Shown here piece by piece: positions 41,008 to 50,089 of a stretch of 64,000 nucleotides of DNA (the stretch's first letter is position 1; each line of letters opens with the position of its first letter). Both the position numbers and the translations under genes were made by a program. The notes below the pieces were generated by a model that did no database searches, was not told the DNA's origin, and saw only the letters and a list, made by a program, of their open reading frames with translations. This DNA is from Clostridium sp. 1001271st1 H5 (GTDB taxonomy: Bacteria > Bacillota > Clostridia > Lachnospirales > Lachnospiraceae): assembly GCF_005845215.1 (NCBI RefSeq), contig NZ_SPHO01000022.1, positions 23,608-87,607 of the forward strand, in the 5' to 3' direction.

Positions 41008-41507
41008 ACCCCTGCATCCTCCTTTTTTCTGAAATCCGTGTGCAGCATGTCTGCTGCGTTCATCAGGCTGAACATCATGATGATGATGCCTGTCACAGGT
41101 ACAATCACATAGATATATCCCATGGGCACCCTGAGGGATGCGGTGGTCTGAATCATGGTCAGCTTTGTGATGGCAATACCGCCGTACACCATGACAACAC
41201 CGGCAAAGGCAAAGGTCAGGAGGTCAATGATGACTTCCAGGTATTTCTTTGCGGTACCGCTAATCTTATCTGCCAGAAATCCCATCCTCATATGGTCCCT
41301 TTTGCCGAACACATAGGCGGAGGCCAGCAGCGCCATCCATGTGAAGCTGTAGGTCAGAAGTTCCTCGGAAACAGTACTTGGCTTGTTGAAGAAGTAGCGG
41401 GTAACAATCTGATAGGTTCCGATTACAGTCATCAGCATAAACAGGCAGATGATGAAAATTCCCAGAACCTGCATGATTCTGGCTCTCACTTTATGCATTG
41501 TCTCCAT
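41004..41507 (-). CDS. dctQ: TRAP transporter small permease (DctQ-type)
   Basis: 167 residues with four membrane segments (IFIICLFMLMTVIGTYQIVT, LTYSFTWMALLASAYVFGKR, IIDLLTFAFAGVVMVYGGIA and YIYVIVPVTGIIIMMFSLMN). ATG at 41507 is chosen because GGGAGG lies 8-9 bases upstream and it directly follows the dctP stop. The small subunit scaffolds the large permease. Confidence 0.92.
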   Translation of the reverse strand: METMHKVRARIMQVLGIFIICLFMLMTVIGTYQIVTRYFFNKPSTVSEELLTYSFTWMALLASAYVFGKRDHMRMGFLADKISGTAKKYLEVIIDLLTFAFAGVVMVYGGIAITKLTMIQTTASLRVPMGYIYVIVPVTGIIIMMFSLMNAADMLHTDFRKKEDAGV

Positions 41508-41508
41508 T

Positions 41509-42540
41509 CTACTTTCCTCCCTTCGCTTTTTCATTTATTTCCTGGATATGGTTGTACAAATCCACAATCTTAGGATTATCATTTAGCATGGTCTCATGCA
41601 GAGGCAGGACCTTCTGTTTGAACGCATCCACGTCCACGTCGATAAATTCCACGCCCATGTCATTCATGGCAATGTCCTTGGCTTCCTCAATGCTCTTATC
41701 CCACTCCTTAAGCTCCACCTCCGTGGACAGGGCAGCCGCGTCCTTGAATACCTGGTACTCCTCAGGACTTAAGCCATTTAAGAACTTCAGGTTGGCAACC
41801 AGCATATCCGGCACCATCTGGTGCTTGTTGTAGGCATAATACTTGGCAACCTCGCCGTGCTTGTTGTTGGTAAGCGCCAGCTCATTGTTCTCCGCGCCGT
41901 CAATGACGCCCTGCTGGATGGCCGTATATACCTCACCAAATCCCATAGGGGCTGCTGCTGCTCCAAAGGCATTGACCATGGCCACGCTGGCCGGGCTCTG
42001 CTGAACCCTTATCTTCTTTCCCTTTAAGTCATCAGGGGTATGGATGGGGGTCTTGGCATAAAAATTCCTGACGCCTGCGTTGTACCAGGTAACTACCCTG
42101 AATCCGGCTTCGTCCGTGGACTCATAAACCTTTTCCATGTAATCCGTATCCTGCATAACAGACTTGTACACATCCTCCGAGTCAAAAAGATAGGGCATAC
42201 TGAAAATTTCGTATACGCCTGCAAACGTCTCAAGATTGGCGGTTCCGGCCACAACAAAGTCAATGGCCCCTGTCTGTGTCAGCTCAATGGCCTTCTGGGC
42301 AGAACCCAGGATTTCATTGGGGAATATCTGAACCTCGTACTTGTCTCCCAGCCGTTCCTCCACATATTCCTTAAAAGCCAGAAGTCCTATGTGCTCCGGA
42401 TGTGTCTCTGACTGGGCATGGGATACGCGGATTATCCGCTTTCCGGAAGTCACTGAGCCACAGCCTGTAAGACCTGCTGCCACAGCAGCCGCAAGCGCGG
42501 CAACCGCCACTCTCTTTATGAATTTTCTCACTTTTTTCAT
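41509..42540 (-). CDS. dctP: TRAP transporter substrate-binding lipoprotein (DctP-type)
   Basis: 343 residues from ATG 42540. The lipobox AAAVAAGLTGCGS gives a membrane-anchored lipoprotein, usual for Gram-positive TRAP systems. IIRVSHAQSETHPEHIGLLA and AFGAAAAPMGFGEVYTAIQQGVIDGAEN (partly quoted: GEVYTAIQQGVIDGAEN) are the DctP motifs. The Arg in VRNFYAKTPI that pairs with the carboxylate substrate is present in the usual region. Organic-acid or uronate binding is likely. Confidence 0.93.
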   Translation of the reverse strand: MKKVRKFIKRVAVAALAAAVAAGLTGCGSVTSGKRIIRVSHAQSETHPEHIGLLAFKEYVEERLGDKYEVQIFPNEILGSAQKAIELTQTGAIDFVVAGTANLETFAGVYEIFSMPYLFDSEDVYKSVMQDTDYMEKVYESTDEAGFRVVTWYNAGVRNFYAKTPIHTPDDLKGKKIRVQQSPASVAMVNAFGAAAAPMGFGEVYTAIQQGVIDGAENNELALTNNKHGEVAKYYAYNKHQMVPDMLVANLKFLNGLSPEEYQVFKDAAALSTEVELKEWDKSIEEAKDIAMNDMGVEFIDVDVDAFKQKVLPLHETMLNDNPKIVDLYNHIQEINEKAKGGK

Positions 42541-42883
42541 TCCTTTCCCTTCATACGGCGAATTCTTTTGTTTCAATGCATCCTTGAAACCTGCGTTCCT
42601 GTTTATTCTGGTCTGAAATACTGTTTCCCATACTGCAAAACAGCGGCCTTTTACTGCCTGCTGCCGGACTCCCTAAGAGTCCCGGTCCTTTTCCTCCACA
42701 GCAAAAGCCCCTTGGCTATCAACCAGAAAACGTTAAGATTTATTGGCGCCTTCTTAACACTTTCTTAATTATATAGCCAGGGGCCTTTAATTTGTACCGT
42801 AAAAGTTTGTCATACGGGAAGAAGATTTTGTCCTCCCCCATTTTTTTCTAGCCACCTTCGCACAAATGCACAAAAACCTGCGT
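42541..42883. other. Intergenic region upstream of the TRAP operon
   Basis: 343 bp without a gene. A long inverted repeat (AAAGCCCCTTGGCTAT around 42705 and ATAGCCAGGGGCCTTT around 42772) brackets a TATAAT-like box on the minus strand (TATATAATTAAG). It may hold the dctP promoter and operator as well as a terminator of the regulator operon. Assignment is tentative. Confidence 0.4.
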
Positions 42884-43720
42884 CTATTTTTGTGCAGTCT
42901 CACTATCCCTATACTCGGATGGTATCATTCCGGTCATGCGCTTGAACACTTTTGCAAAATAATTGGAATCGTAATACCCTACCTGCATGCTCACGTCCTT
43001 GACGCTGATACGCCTGTCCCTCAGCAGCTTCTTGGCCTCATTGACCCTGAAGCCTGTAAGGTAGGATGTGAAATTCTGGTCAAAACATTGTTTAAACAGC
43101 TTGCAGAAATAGGCGTCCGAATAATTCATCATCCTGGCCGCATCCTGCATGGATATCTCCTTCATATAATTATTCCTTATATATTCCCGTATGGTTTCCG
43201 CCACCTGGGCCAGACGCCCGTCCCCGTCGTCCCTGGGCTGGCCTTCTGCCGGTCCACTGCCGGGCCAGGCTTTTTCCGGGCTCTCATCCCCATCCGGCGG
43301 CTCATTGTCTTTCCCCGCTTCTGCCAGCCGCTTATCCGTCAGCCGCTTGTCCGTCAGCCGCATGGCCTCCTCCATGACAGCTACCAGTTCCTCCTCCTCG
43401 CAGGGCTTCAGCAGATAGTCCAGTGCCCGGATGACAATGGCTCTCTTTGCATAGGAAAACTCGTCATACGCTGTCAGGAAAATGATGATGCAGTCCTCAT
43501 CCAGGCTGCGGATGTGCTCGGCTGCCTCCACCCCGTTCATCTCCGGCATGGATATATCCATAACCACAATCTGGCTTTTTTCCCTTTTATATGTCTCCAG
43601 GGCCTCTGCCCCGTTTACTGCCTCGCTGATATCCAGGCTGTCGCCAAAATGCCGCTTAAGACGCTTGGCCAGCGCCATCCGTTCAATCTGTTCATCATCC
43701 GCCAGCAATACACGATACAT
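42884..43720 (-). CDS. AraC-type response regulator (YesN-like)
   Basis: 278 residues from ATG 43720 (AAAGG at 7 bases). Receiver domain with acidic pocket DDE near residue 8-10 and phosphoacceptor Asp in VVMDISMPEMNG. C-terminal AraC helix-turn-helix pair (SMQDAARMMNYSDAYFCKLF, VKDVSMQVGYYDSNYFAKVF). A Pro/Asp/Gly-rich linker of about 50 residues separates them. It pairs with the YesM-type kinase before it and likely controls the TRAP operon downstream. Confidence 0.93.
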   Translation of the reverse strand: MYRVLLADDEQIERMALAKRLKRHFGDSLDISEAVNGAEALETYKREKSQIVVMDISMPEMNGVEAAEHIRSLDEDCIIIFLTAYDEFSYAKRAIVIRALDYLLKPCEEEELVAVMEEAMRLTDKRLTDKRLAEAGKDNEPPDGDESPEKAWPGSGPAEGQPRDDGDGRLAQVAETIREYIRNNYMKEISMQDAARMMNYSDAYFCKLFKQCFDQNFTSYLTGFRVNEAKKLLRDRRISVKDVSMQVGYYDSNYFAKVFKRMTGMIPSEYRDSETAQK

Positions 43721-43744
43721 ATATCCCATCCTTTCGTCCTGACA

Positions 43745-45190
43745 TCAGGGTGTAAAGGCCATCTGCACGACCGTTCCCCGTCCCTCACTGCTGTATATAA
43801 AAACCTCGCCGTCCTGATACATGCCATGGACCCTGCGGTATATATTCCCAACCCCGACGCCGGTGGCCTTCTCATCCCCCTGTTCCAGGGCCATGCGTAT
43901 TTCCTCCAGCCGTTCCAGGGCCATTCCCCGGCCCGTGTCCGCCACCGATATCCATAGCCTCGCTCCCCTCATCCATGAGCGCACATGTATCCTCCCCCCC
44001 TGGCCTTTGGGGGAAATGCCGTGGATAATGGCATTTTCCACCAGCGGCTGCAGGGCAAAGGAAGGCACCAGCACCTCCAGGGTGTCCGGGCTGCAGTCCG
44101 TGTCATAGCGGATTCTCTGCCCAAAACGCATCTGCTGTAAATACATGTAGTCCTGCACCACCTTAAGCTCCCGCCCCAGGGGCATCACGGAATCCGTGGA
44201 TTTTAGATTATAGCGGAACAGGCGGCTCAGGGCATTTATCATCTTCTCCGTGGCGGCCGCATCCTCAATCTGTGCCGTGCTGGCAATCATATTCAGTGTG
44301 TTGAACAGAAAATGAGGATTAATCTGGTTCTTCAGCATCTGAAGCCTTACCTCGTCCAGCTGCTTTTCCATCTTATGCTTTTCCGTCAGGGCTTCGATGT
44401 ATCCCCTGGTGCTGGCCTTCATGGTGCAAAAGGCCCTGACCAGACTGGCAATCTCATCCTCCCCCTCCGCATGGGTGTCAGGGCCTGTGAAATCATTTTC
44501 CCCAATCCGTCTGGAATCCTCTGCCAGCTCCACCATGGGGCGGACAATGCTTCTCTGTACGGAGCGGTTCAGCCATCTCACCATCAAAAGGGCTGCCGCA
44601 CCCCACAGGATGCTGACCACGGGCACGATGATGAACAGGGGACGCTGCATCTCATACCGTTCATTGCCTGATTCCACAGTCATCTGCTCCAGGCGCCCTG
44701 CATGGGTTTCCAGATACCCCTGAACCCGGTAAACGGTGTAGAGCCTGTCCAGATAATCCGGGGCATCTTCCTCCAGCTCCAGAAACGCATCCCTGGTTTT
44801 GGCGTAATTCTCATACATATTTAAAATAGACCAGGTGGCGCCGTACCGTTCCGCCCCAATCTCCTCATAGTCAAAAGGCAGGGACTTCAGGGCTGTCCGG
44901 GTCCTGGCACAGGACATCTCATACTTCTCCCTGTTCTCAGGCGTCCTGTCTCCTGCATAATACCGGAAGGAGCTGCTTTCAGCATCCATGGCCGACCAAA
45001 AAGCCAGACTCCGTGAATTTCCCATGAGCAAATCCCCGAATCCCTTCATTCCATAGCCCGCAACCAGCATTACCGCTGTTATGGACAGGATGACCACGGC
45101 AGCCGTGGAAATGGTAATCCATCGGACCTTCCGTTCCAGGGAGCAGGACAACCAAATACCATGCAGTTTTCTTCCTTGCCTTCCTTTCAT
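43745..45190 (-). CDS. Sensor histidine kinase (YesM-like)
   Basis: 481 residues from ATG 45190, chosen for GGAGG 8 bases upstream. Two membrane segments (WITISTAAVVILSITAVMLV and PLFIIVPVVSILWGAAALLM) bracket an extracellular sensor of ~150 residues, then HAMP, the His-kinase phosphoacceptor in NQINPHFLFNTLNMI and a HATPase domain (VENAIIHGISPKGQGGRIHV). It signals to the AraC-type response regulator 24 bases downstream. The signal is probably a sugar acid. Confidence 0.94.
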   Translation of the reverse strand: MKGRQGRKLHGIWLSCSLERKVRWITISTAAVVILSITAVMLVAGYGMKGFGDLLMGNSRSLAFWSAMDAESSSFRYYAGDRTPENREKYEMSCARTRTALKSLPFDYEEIGAERYGATWSILNMYENYAKTRDAFLELEEDAPDYLDRLYTVYRVQGYLETHAGRLEQMTVESGNERYEMQRPLFIIVPVVSILWGAAALLMVRWLNRSVQRSIVRPMVELAEDSRRIGENDFTGPDTHAEGEDEIASLVRAFCTMKASTRGYIEALTEKHKMEKQLDEVRLQMLKNQINPHFLFNTLNMIASTAQIEDAAATEKMINALSRLFRYNLKSTDSVMPLGRELKVVQDYMYLQQMRFGQRIRYDTDCSPDTLEVLVPSFALQPLVENAIIHGISPKGQGGRIHVRSWMRGARLWISVADTGRGMALERLEEIRMALEQGDEKATGVGVGNIYRRVHGMYQDGEVFIYSSEGRGTVVQMAFTP

Positions 45191-45292
45191 GCAGTCTACC
45201 TCCATCGCTCATAGCTTATTCTATAATAGATTTTACCATTTTGGAAGAGACAAACCAAAAACATGACGGAACTTTGCAATTTTTCACAGCAA

Positions 45293-45344
45293 AAAACGCC
45301 TGCAGCCGGTAATATAATCTTCCATTTACCGGCATGGGCGTTTT
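45293..45344. terminator. Bidirectional terminator between kinase and XRE genes
   Basis: AAAACGCC-GCCGGTAA pairs with TTACCGGC-GGCGTTTT around a 13-nt loop. T-rich ends on both strands (TTTTCC and TTTTTTGCT) suit both directions; mainly stops the XRE gene transcript before the kinase. Confidence 0.65.
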
Positions 45345-45423
45345 CCTGCGTTTTCTGCTTTTCCTGCTCTTTTCTGCATTCCCCAGCTTATTTCTGGGCT
45401 TTCCAGCCATAAGCCGCGAACCA

Positions 45424-45642
45424 TCACAGCAGCTGGTCCTTTTCGGAAGGCACATACATTGCAATATCCTCAATATCGCAGTCCAGTATCCTGCAAAGGT
45501 CATTCACAGTCTTCATGGATATATCCATGTTGTGCTTCAGCCTGTGCAGGGTACTGTCTGACACGCGGTGCTTCTTTGTAAGTGTGTACCAATTTTCCTC
45601 AGATTGCTCCAGTGTCTTCCAGAATGGTGAATAATCTATCAT
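45424..45642 (-). CDS. Small XRE-type regulator
   Basis: 72 residues from ATG 45642 with AGGAG at 6 bases. WYTLTKKHRVSDSTLHRLKH and TVNDLCRILDCDIEDIAMYV form a compact Cro-type helix-turn-helix. Such single-domain regulators are common in Lachnospiraceae. Target unknown; it is divergent from the small plus-strand gene 45800-45988, which it may control. Confidence 0.78.
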   Translation of the reverse strand: MIDYSPFWKTLEQSEENWYTLTKKHRVSDSTLHRLKHNMDISMKTVNDLCRILDCDIEDIAMYVPSEKDQLL

Positions 45643-45799
45643 CTCTATCTCCTGTATACGCTCAAGCCGCCGAAGGGCTGGTTTCTTAGATAGATTAAGC
45701 ATAAGTTAGATTTCACATCTTGAATATCTTCGCAATTACGAATATACTATATAAATGTAAATACTCTCATTTACATATCTGAAAGGCAGGACAAGACAA

Positions 45800-45988
45800 A
45801 TGGATTATTTCACAAAGGAAGGCATGGAAAAGCTTCTGGAAGATGAAGAGGTAGTCCGCCGTTTGACGGAGTTCATGGCCATGGATGGAGCGGCCTATTT
45901 CGAGGAGGTGCGCTCCCGCCTGTCACCGGAGGAGCTGGAAGAATATCTGGAGGAAAACCCGGATGAAAGAATCTACCTGAAAAAGTAG
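45800..45988 (+). CDS. Small acidic hypothetical protein
   Basis: 62 residues, MDYFTKEGMEKLLEDEEVVR followed by FEEVRSRLSPEELEEYLEEN, helical and acidic. Ribosome site is weak (GGCAGGAC). A hairpin GCGG...CCGC with CCTTCTT follows at about 46021-46045, which could terminate it. Not recognised. Confidence 0.5.
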   Translation: MDYFTKEGMEKLLEDEEVVRRLTEFMAMDGAAYFEEVRSRLSPEELEEYLEENPDERIYLKK

Positions 45989-46028
45989 GTGTCCGTCAAA
46001 CCTGTTCCTCACGCAAAAGAGCGGCCTG

Positions 46029-46736
46029 TCAAATGACAAACCGCCCTTCTTCATTTTCTTCCTCAAAGTAATCCTTATAGTCCACCTCAATGGAATGACG
46101 CATACGTTTCATGCTGTAATAGAGATGTTCCTTCAGGGCTTCCTCCAGCGCCTTTTCATTTTTATCCGCAATCAGGCGGAACAAATCCTCATGCTCGCCA
46201 ATGATGCGCATGAAATCCGTCTCCGTGATAAAATCCAGCATCCTGAACCTGGTATAGTGGAGCTGCTGGGCCTGGAGCATTTCCCACAGCTTCTGGCGCC
46301 TGACCGCCCCAAACCAGATGGAGTGCATCTGTGCATCCATGCGGTAAAACTGCTCCGGCTCAAACCCCGGTTCCCTGATAATGGCCCGCTGCTGGGCAAT
46401 GCTGTGGCGGATATCCTCAATAACCATGGGGGTCTGTACCTCCAGGAAGTCCCTCAGCACCATGGTTTCCACAGCCACCCGCATATATATCATCTGTTTG
46501 ATATTATCCAGGCTCAGAAGGGTCACATAGGTGCCGCGGTAGGGAATGGTCTCCGCAAACCCCTGCTCCTGCAAAAGACGCAGGGCATCCCGCACCGGCG
46601 TCCTGGACACACCGAAGCGCTCGCATATATCATTCTCACTAATCATCTGGCCCGGTTTAAGCCTTAAATCCAGGATTTCCTGCTTAAGTGTCTCGTATAC
46701 AAGCTCTCCCCGGTTCTTGAAGTTCATCTCTCCCAT
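46029..46736 (-). CDS. GntR-family regulator, FadR subfamily
   Basis: 235 residues. N-terminal winged helix (GELVYETLKQEILDLRLKPG, ENDICERFGVSRTPVRDALR) and C-terminal all-helical FCD effector domain with metal-ligand candidates (DAQMHSIWFGAV, GEHEDLFRLIADKNEKALEE). Uronate regulators UxuR/ExuR belong to this subfamily. The GTATAC palindromes at 48609-48640 before kduI are candidate operators. It is transcribed downstream of kduI-kduD with a hairpin between. Confidence 0.9.
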   Translation of the reverse strand: MGEMNFKNRGELVYETLKQEILDLRLKPGQMISENDICERFGVSRTPVRDALRLLQEQGFAETIPYRGTYVTLLSLDNIKQMIYMRVAVETMVLRDFLEVQTPMVIEDIRHSIAQQRAIIREPGFEPEQFYRMDAQMHSIWFGAVRRQKLWEMLQAQQLHYTRFRMLDFITETDFMRIIGEHEDLFRLIADKNEKALEEALKEHLYYSMKRMRHSIEVDYKDYFEEENEEGRFVI

Positions 46737-46799
46737 GGCTGGACCCCCTTATCAATACCTGCACACAGCATAAGCACAAAGTACGTTTTTTCTTATCAA

Positions 46800-46832
46800 A
46801 CAGTCCGGCCGCATCAAAAGCTGCCGGACTGT
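46800..46832 (-). terminator. Hairpin after the kduI-kduD operon
   Basis: ACAGTCCGG and CCGGACTGT pair perfectly around a 15-nt loop. On the minus strand TTTGAT follows, a moderate terminator; some read-through into the GntR gene is possible. Confidence 0.6.
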
Positions 46833-46879
46833 CAACTGGTCTATATTATAAATGATTCCCCTGCAAAATTCAAGCCGGA

Positions 46880-47686
46880 TTATTTAGGCTGCTTGCCGAT
46901 GTAAGCCAGGATTCCTCCGTCCACATACAGCACCAGGCCGTTAACGAAATTGGATGCATCAGAAGCCAGGAATACAGCAGGCCCGCCCAGGTCCTCTGCC
47001 TCGCCCCAGCGTCCTGCCGGAGTCTTGCTTACAATGAACTGGTCAAATGGATGCCTGGAGCCGTCGGGCTGGATTTCGCGCAGCGGAGCGGTCTGGGGTG
47101 TTGCAATATACCCGGGCCCAATGCCGTTGCACTGGATGTTGAACTCGCCGTACTCGGAGGCGATGTTCTTGGTCAGCATCTTAAGTCCGCCCTTTGCTGC
47201 CGCGTATGCGGATACGGTCTCGCGGCCAAGCTCGCTCATCATGGAGCAGATGTTGATGATTTTTCCGTGGCCCTTCTTAATCATGCTGGGGATAACTGCC
47301 TTGGACACGATGAACGGGGCATTCAAATCCACATCAATGACCTGTCTGAACTCAGCAGCCGTCATATCGCACATGGGAATCCTCTTGATAATCCCTGCGT
47401 TGTTCACCAGGATATCCACCACGCCCACTTCCTTCTCAATTTTGGAAACCATCTCATTGACAGCATCCTCACTGGTAACGTCGCATACGTAGCCGTGCGC
47501 TTCAATTCCCTCTTCCTTGTAAGCCGCCAGTCCCTTGTCAACCAGTTCCTGCTTGATATCATTGAACACGATGGTGGCTCCTGCGCCTGCCATGGCCTTT
47601 GCAATGGCAAAGCCGATTCCGTAGGAAGCGCCTGTAATCAGGGCTACCTTGCCCTCCAGTGAAAAGTTATTTAAATAATCTGCCAT
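46880..47686 (-). CDS. kduD: SDR dehydrogenase of uronate catabolism (KduD/gluconate 5-dehydrogenase type)
   Basis: 268 residues. TGASYGIG (18-25) for NAD(P), S148, Y161 and K165 as the catalytic set. The C-terminal insert REIQPDGSRHPFDQFIVSKT is typical of gluconate-5-dehydrogenase-type proteins that act in Firmicute uronate pathways (also called DhuD), reducing the diketo acid made by KduI. It follows kduI by 22 bases. The exact substrate is inferred from context. Confidence 0.85.
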   Translation of the reverse strand: MADYLNNFSLEGKVALITGASYGIGFAIAKAMAGAGATIVFNDIKQELVDKGLAAYKEEGIEAHGYVCDVTSEDAVNEMVSKIEKEVGVVDILVNNAGIIKRIPMCDMTAAEFRQVIDVDLNAPFIVSKAVIPSMIKKGHGKIINICSMMSELGRETVSAYAAAKGGLKMLTKNIASEYGEFNIQCNGIGPGYIATPQTAPLREIQPDGSRHPFDQFIVSKTPAGRWGEAEDLGGPAVFLASDASNFVNGLVLYVDGGILAYIGKQPK

Positions 47687-47708
47687 TTCTTTTTCCTCCT
47701 CGTTTTAA

Positions 47709-48551
47709 TTATTTCATCTGGTTTGGCATCATGGTGTCCATGTCGTCAAACTCCATGTTCTCTCCGCCCATGGCCCAGATAAATGTATAGTTGGATGTAC
47801 CTGCCCCGCTGTGGATGCTCCAGGAAGGACTGATAACAGCTTCCTCGTTCTTCATCACGATATGCCTTGTCTCGGTAGGCTCTCCCATCATGTGGAATAC
47901 CACATTATCTCCCGGAACCTCGAAGTACATATATACCTCCATACGGCGCTCATGGGTGTGGGCCGGCATGGTGTTCCATACACTGCCCTCTTCCAGTACG
48001 GTCATGCCCATGGACAGCTGGCAGGTCTTAAGTACGTCCGGATGGATAAACTGGTTGATAACACGCTTATTGGCTGTCTCAGATGCTCCGCAGGGCCTCT
48101 TGGCTGCCTTTGCAATGGGGATGAATGTGGTGGTGTAAGAAGTGTGGGCCGGTGCGCTTACCATGTAGAACTTAGCCGGTGCAGAGGCGTCGTCGCTGGA
48201 AAAATATACTTCCTTTGTTCCCTTTGTGATATAAAGACAGTCCTTATATCCCATCTTAAATTCCTGTCCGTCAGCCACAATCACGCCGCTGCCTCCAATA
48301 TTGAAAATGCCAATCTCACGGCGCTCCAGGAAATAGCGGGTGCCGAAGTTTTTCCAGCAGTCAATTCCCTTATCTATGGAAACAGTCTCTGTGGTAGGCA
48401 TACATCCCAATGTCACCATGCGGTCCACATGTGAATACACTGCCACTACCTCATTGGCCACATACAGGTTCTGAATCAGGAACTCATCCCTCAGCTCCTG
48501 GGTGGTGTAACGCTTTACATCCCTCTGATTTGCAGAATAGCGAATATCCAT
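47709..48551 (-). CDS. kduI: 5-keto-4-deoxyuronate isomerase
   Basis: 280 residues, matching the 278 of the E. coli enzyme. ATG at 48551 with AAAGGAGG at 10 bases; a longer frame start at 48767 has no support. Zinc-site segment PAHTHERRMEVYMYF and the family start MDIRYSANQRDVKRYTTQEL are clear, ending in the NQMK-type tail. It converts 5-keto-4-deoxyuronate, the product of unsaturated uronates from pectin or glycosaminoglycan breakdown, to 2,5-diketo-3-deoxygluconate. Confidence 0.95.
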   Translation of the reverse strand: MDIRYSANQRDVKRYTTQELRDEFLIQNLYVANEVVAVYSHVDRMVTLGCMPTTETVSIDKGIDCWKNFGTRYFLERREIGIFNIGGSGVIVADGQEFKMGYKDCLYITKGTKEVYFSSDDASAPAKFYMVSAPAHTSYTTTFIPIAKAAKRPCGASETANKRVINQFIHPDVLKTCQLSMGMTVLEEGSVWNTMPAHTHERRMEVYMYFEVPGDNVVFHMMGEPTETRHIVMKNEEAVISPSWSIHSGAGTSNYTFIWAMGGENMEFDDMDTMMPNQMK

Positions 48552-48608
48552 TATCTTGTTTCCTCCTTTAAACTTGACTTCCTTTGATTTGTATTTGTTC
48601 TCTTTTAC

Positions 48609-48640
48609 TTGTATACAACTTTTTAAATCTGTATACAGAT
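48609..48640. promoter_or_regulatory. Two GTATAC palindromes, candidate GntR operators
   Basis: TTGTATACAA (48609-48618) and ATCTGTATACAGAT (48627-48640) are perfect palindromes, 20 bp centre to centre, in the divergent gap between kduI and the phosphofructokinase gene. FadR-type GntR proteins favour TNGTATACNA-like sites. They could control both directions. Confidence 0.65.
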
Positions 48641-48793
48641 TATCATAGTAGTATATCTTTTGCAATGGGCATATTCTACAAAATTGCAGGGATTTTCTAT
48701 GCATGTTCACTACAGTAAGACTTGCGTTGTGTGACTGTTTATTATATACTTGACCGTGTTTGACCATGAAACATTACAGCGAGGAGAATGAAT

Positions 48794-50011
48794 ATGAAGA
48801 AAAATATCCTGGTGGGCCAGTCCGGCGGCCCCACAGCCGTCATAAACGCCAGCTTATATGGAGTCATTGCAGAGGGGATGGCCCGGCCTGATGAGACCGG
48901 CCGTGTATACGGCATGGTAAACGGCATTGAAGGCTTTCTCTCAGGCCATGTGGCAGACCTGTCCTCTCTTACCACTGAGGAGCTGGTCCTGCTTAAGCAG
49001 ACCCCTGCCGCTTATCTTGGCTCATGCCGGTTCAAGCTGCCAGAAAACCTGGATGCACCAATCTACCGTCTTTTATTTGAAAAATTTGCATCCATGAACA
49101 TAGGCGCCTGTTTCTATATCGGCGGAAATGATTCCATGGACACGGTTGACAAGCTCTCCCGGTGCGCCCAAATCCGCCATGAATCCATCTCCTTCATAGG
49201 AGTGCCCAAGACCATTGACAATGACCTGCCTGTGACAGACCATACGCCCGGTTACGGAAGCGCTGCCAAGTATGTGGCATCCACGGTCCGGGAAATTTCC
49301 CTGGACGCCTCCGTGTACCAGCAGCCGGCTGTAACCATTGTGGAGCTTATGGGCCGCCATGCCGGCTGGGTGACAGCTGCCAGCGCTCTTGCCAGAAAAT
49401 ACCCCGGTGACAATCCCCTTCTAATCTATATGCCGGAAACACCCTTTTCCATGGAGCAGTTCTTTGGGGATGTGGAGCAGGCCCTGTCACGGCAGCCCAA
49501 TGTGGTAATCTGCGTATCCGAAGGCATCCGCGACGGAAAAGGCCGTTTTATCTGTGAGTACACCAACGACGCCCAGATTGACACCTTTGGCCACAAGATG
49601 CTCACGGGCTGCGCCAAAATACTGGAAAGCTACATCCGCAACCGTTTCCATGTCAAGGTCCGCTCCGTGGAGCTGAATGTCAACCAGCGGTGCAGCAGTC
49701 TTCTGGCCTCTGCCGCCGATGTCATGGAAGCAGAGCATTCCGGCAGGAAGGCTGTAGAAAAGGCCCTGCAGGGAGAAACCGGCAAAATGGTTACCTGTTC
49801 CCGCCTGTCAGGGCCTGGATATGTACTTGAATATGGACTCACCCCGGTGGGCAATGTGTGCAACCGTGAAAAATCCTTTCCGGCGCAGTGGATTACGGAG
49901 AACGGCTGTGACATCGGACCGGAATTCCTGGACTATGCCCTTCCCCTGATTCAGGGACAGCCGGACCACATTATGGAGAACGGACTGCCAAAATATCTGT
50001 ACCGGAAATAA
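48794..50011 (+). CDS. Phosphofructokinase, PPi-dependent type
   Basis: 405 residues. The N-terminus NILVGQSGGPTAVINASLYG, the GGNDSMDTV loop and PKTIDNDLPVTDHTPGYGSA are PFK motifs; the Asp in GGNDS, where ATP enzymes have Gly, indicates pyrophosphate use. ATG at 48794 is chosen for GAGGAG 7 bases upstream rather than the nearer one at 48788. Divergent from kduI, it likely supplies glycolytic flux with uronate-derived carbon; whether it also acts on another sugar phosphate is open. Confidence 0.88.
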   Translation: MKKNILVGQSGGPTAVINASLYGVIAEGMARPDETGRVYGMVNGIEGFLSGHVADLSSLTTEELVLLKQTPAAYLGSCRFKLPENLDAPIYRLLFEKFASMNIGACFYIGGNDSMDTVDKLSRCAQIRHESISFIGVPKTIDNDLPVTDHTPGYGSAAKYVASTVREISLDASVYQQPAVTIVELMGRHAGWVTAASALARKYPGDNPLLIYMPETPFSMEQFFGDVEQALSRQPNVVICVSEGIRDGKGRFICEYTNDAQIDTFGHKMLTGCAKILESYIRNRFHVKVRSVELNVNQRCSSLLASAADVMEAEHSGRKAVEKALQGETGKMVTCSRLSGPGYVLEYGLTPVGNVCNREKSFPAQWITENGCDIGPEFLDYALPLIQGQPDHIMENGLPKYLYRK

Positions 50012-50089
50012 TCACAGGGTTCATACAAATACATTCCTTATTCCAATGCAGTCCTTAGCCCCTCCAATGCACTCTCCGAAGTCCATTCG

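Noticed and set aside
48551..48767. N-terminal extension of KduI by 72 residues
   Set aside because: The extension covers the kduI promoter and GTATAC operators, has no family similarity, and the ATG at 48551 has a strong AAAGGAGG.
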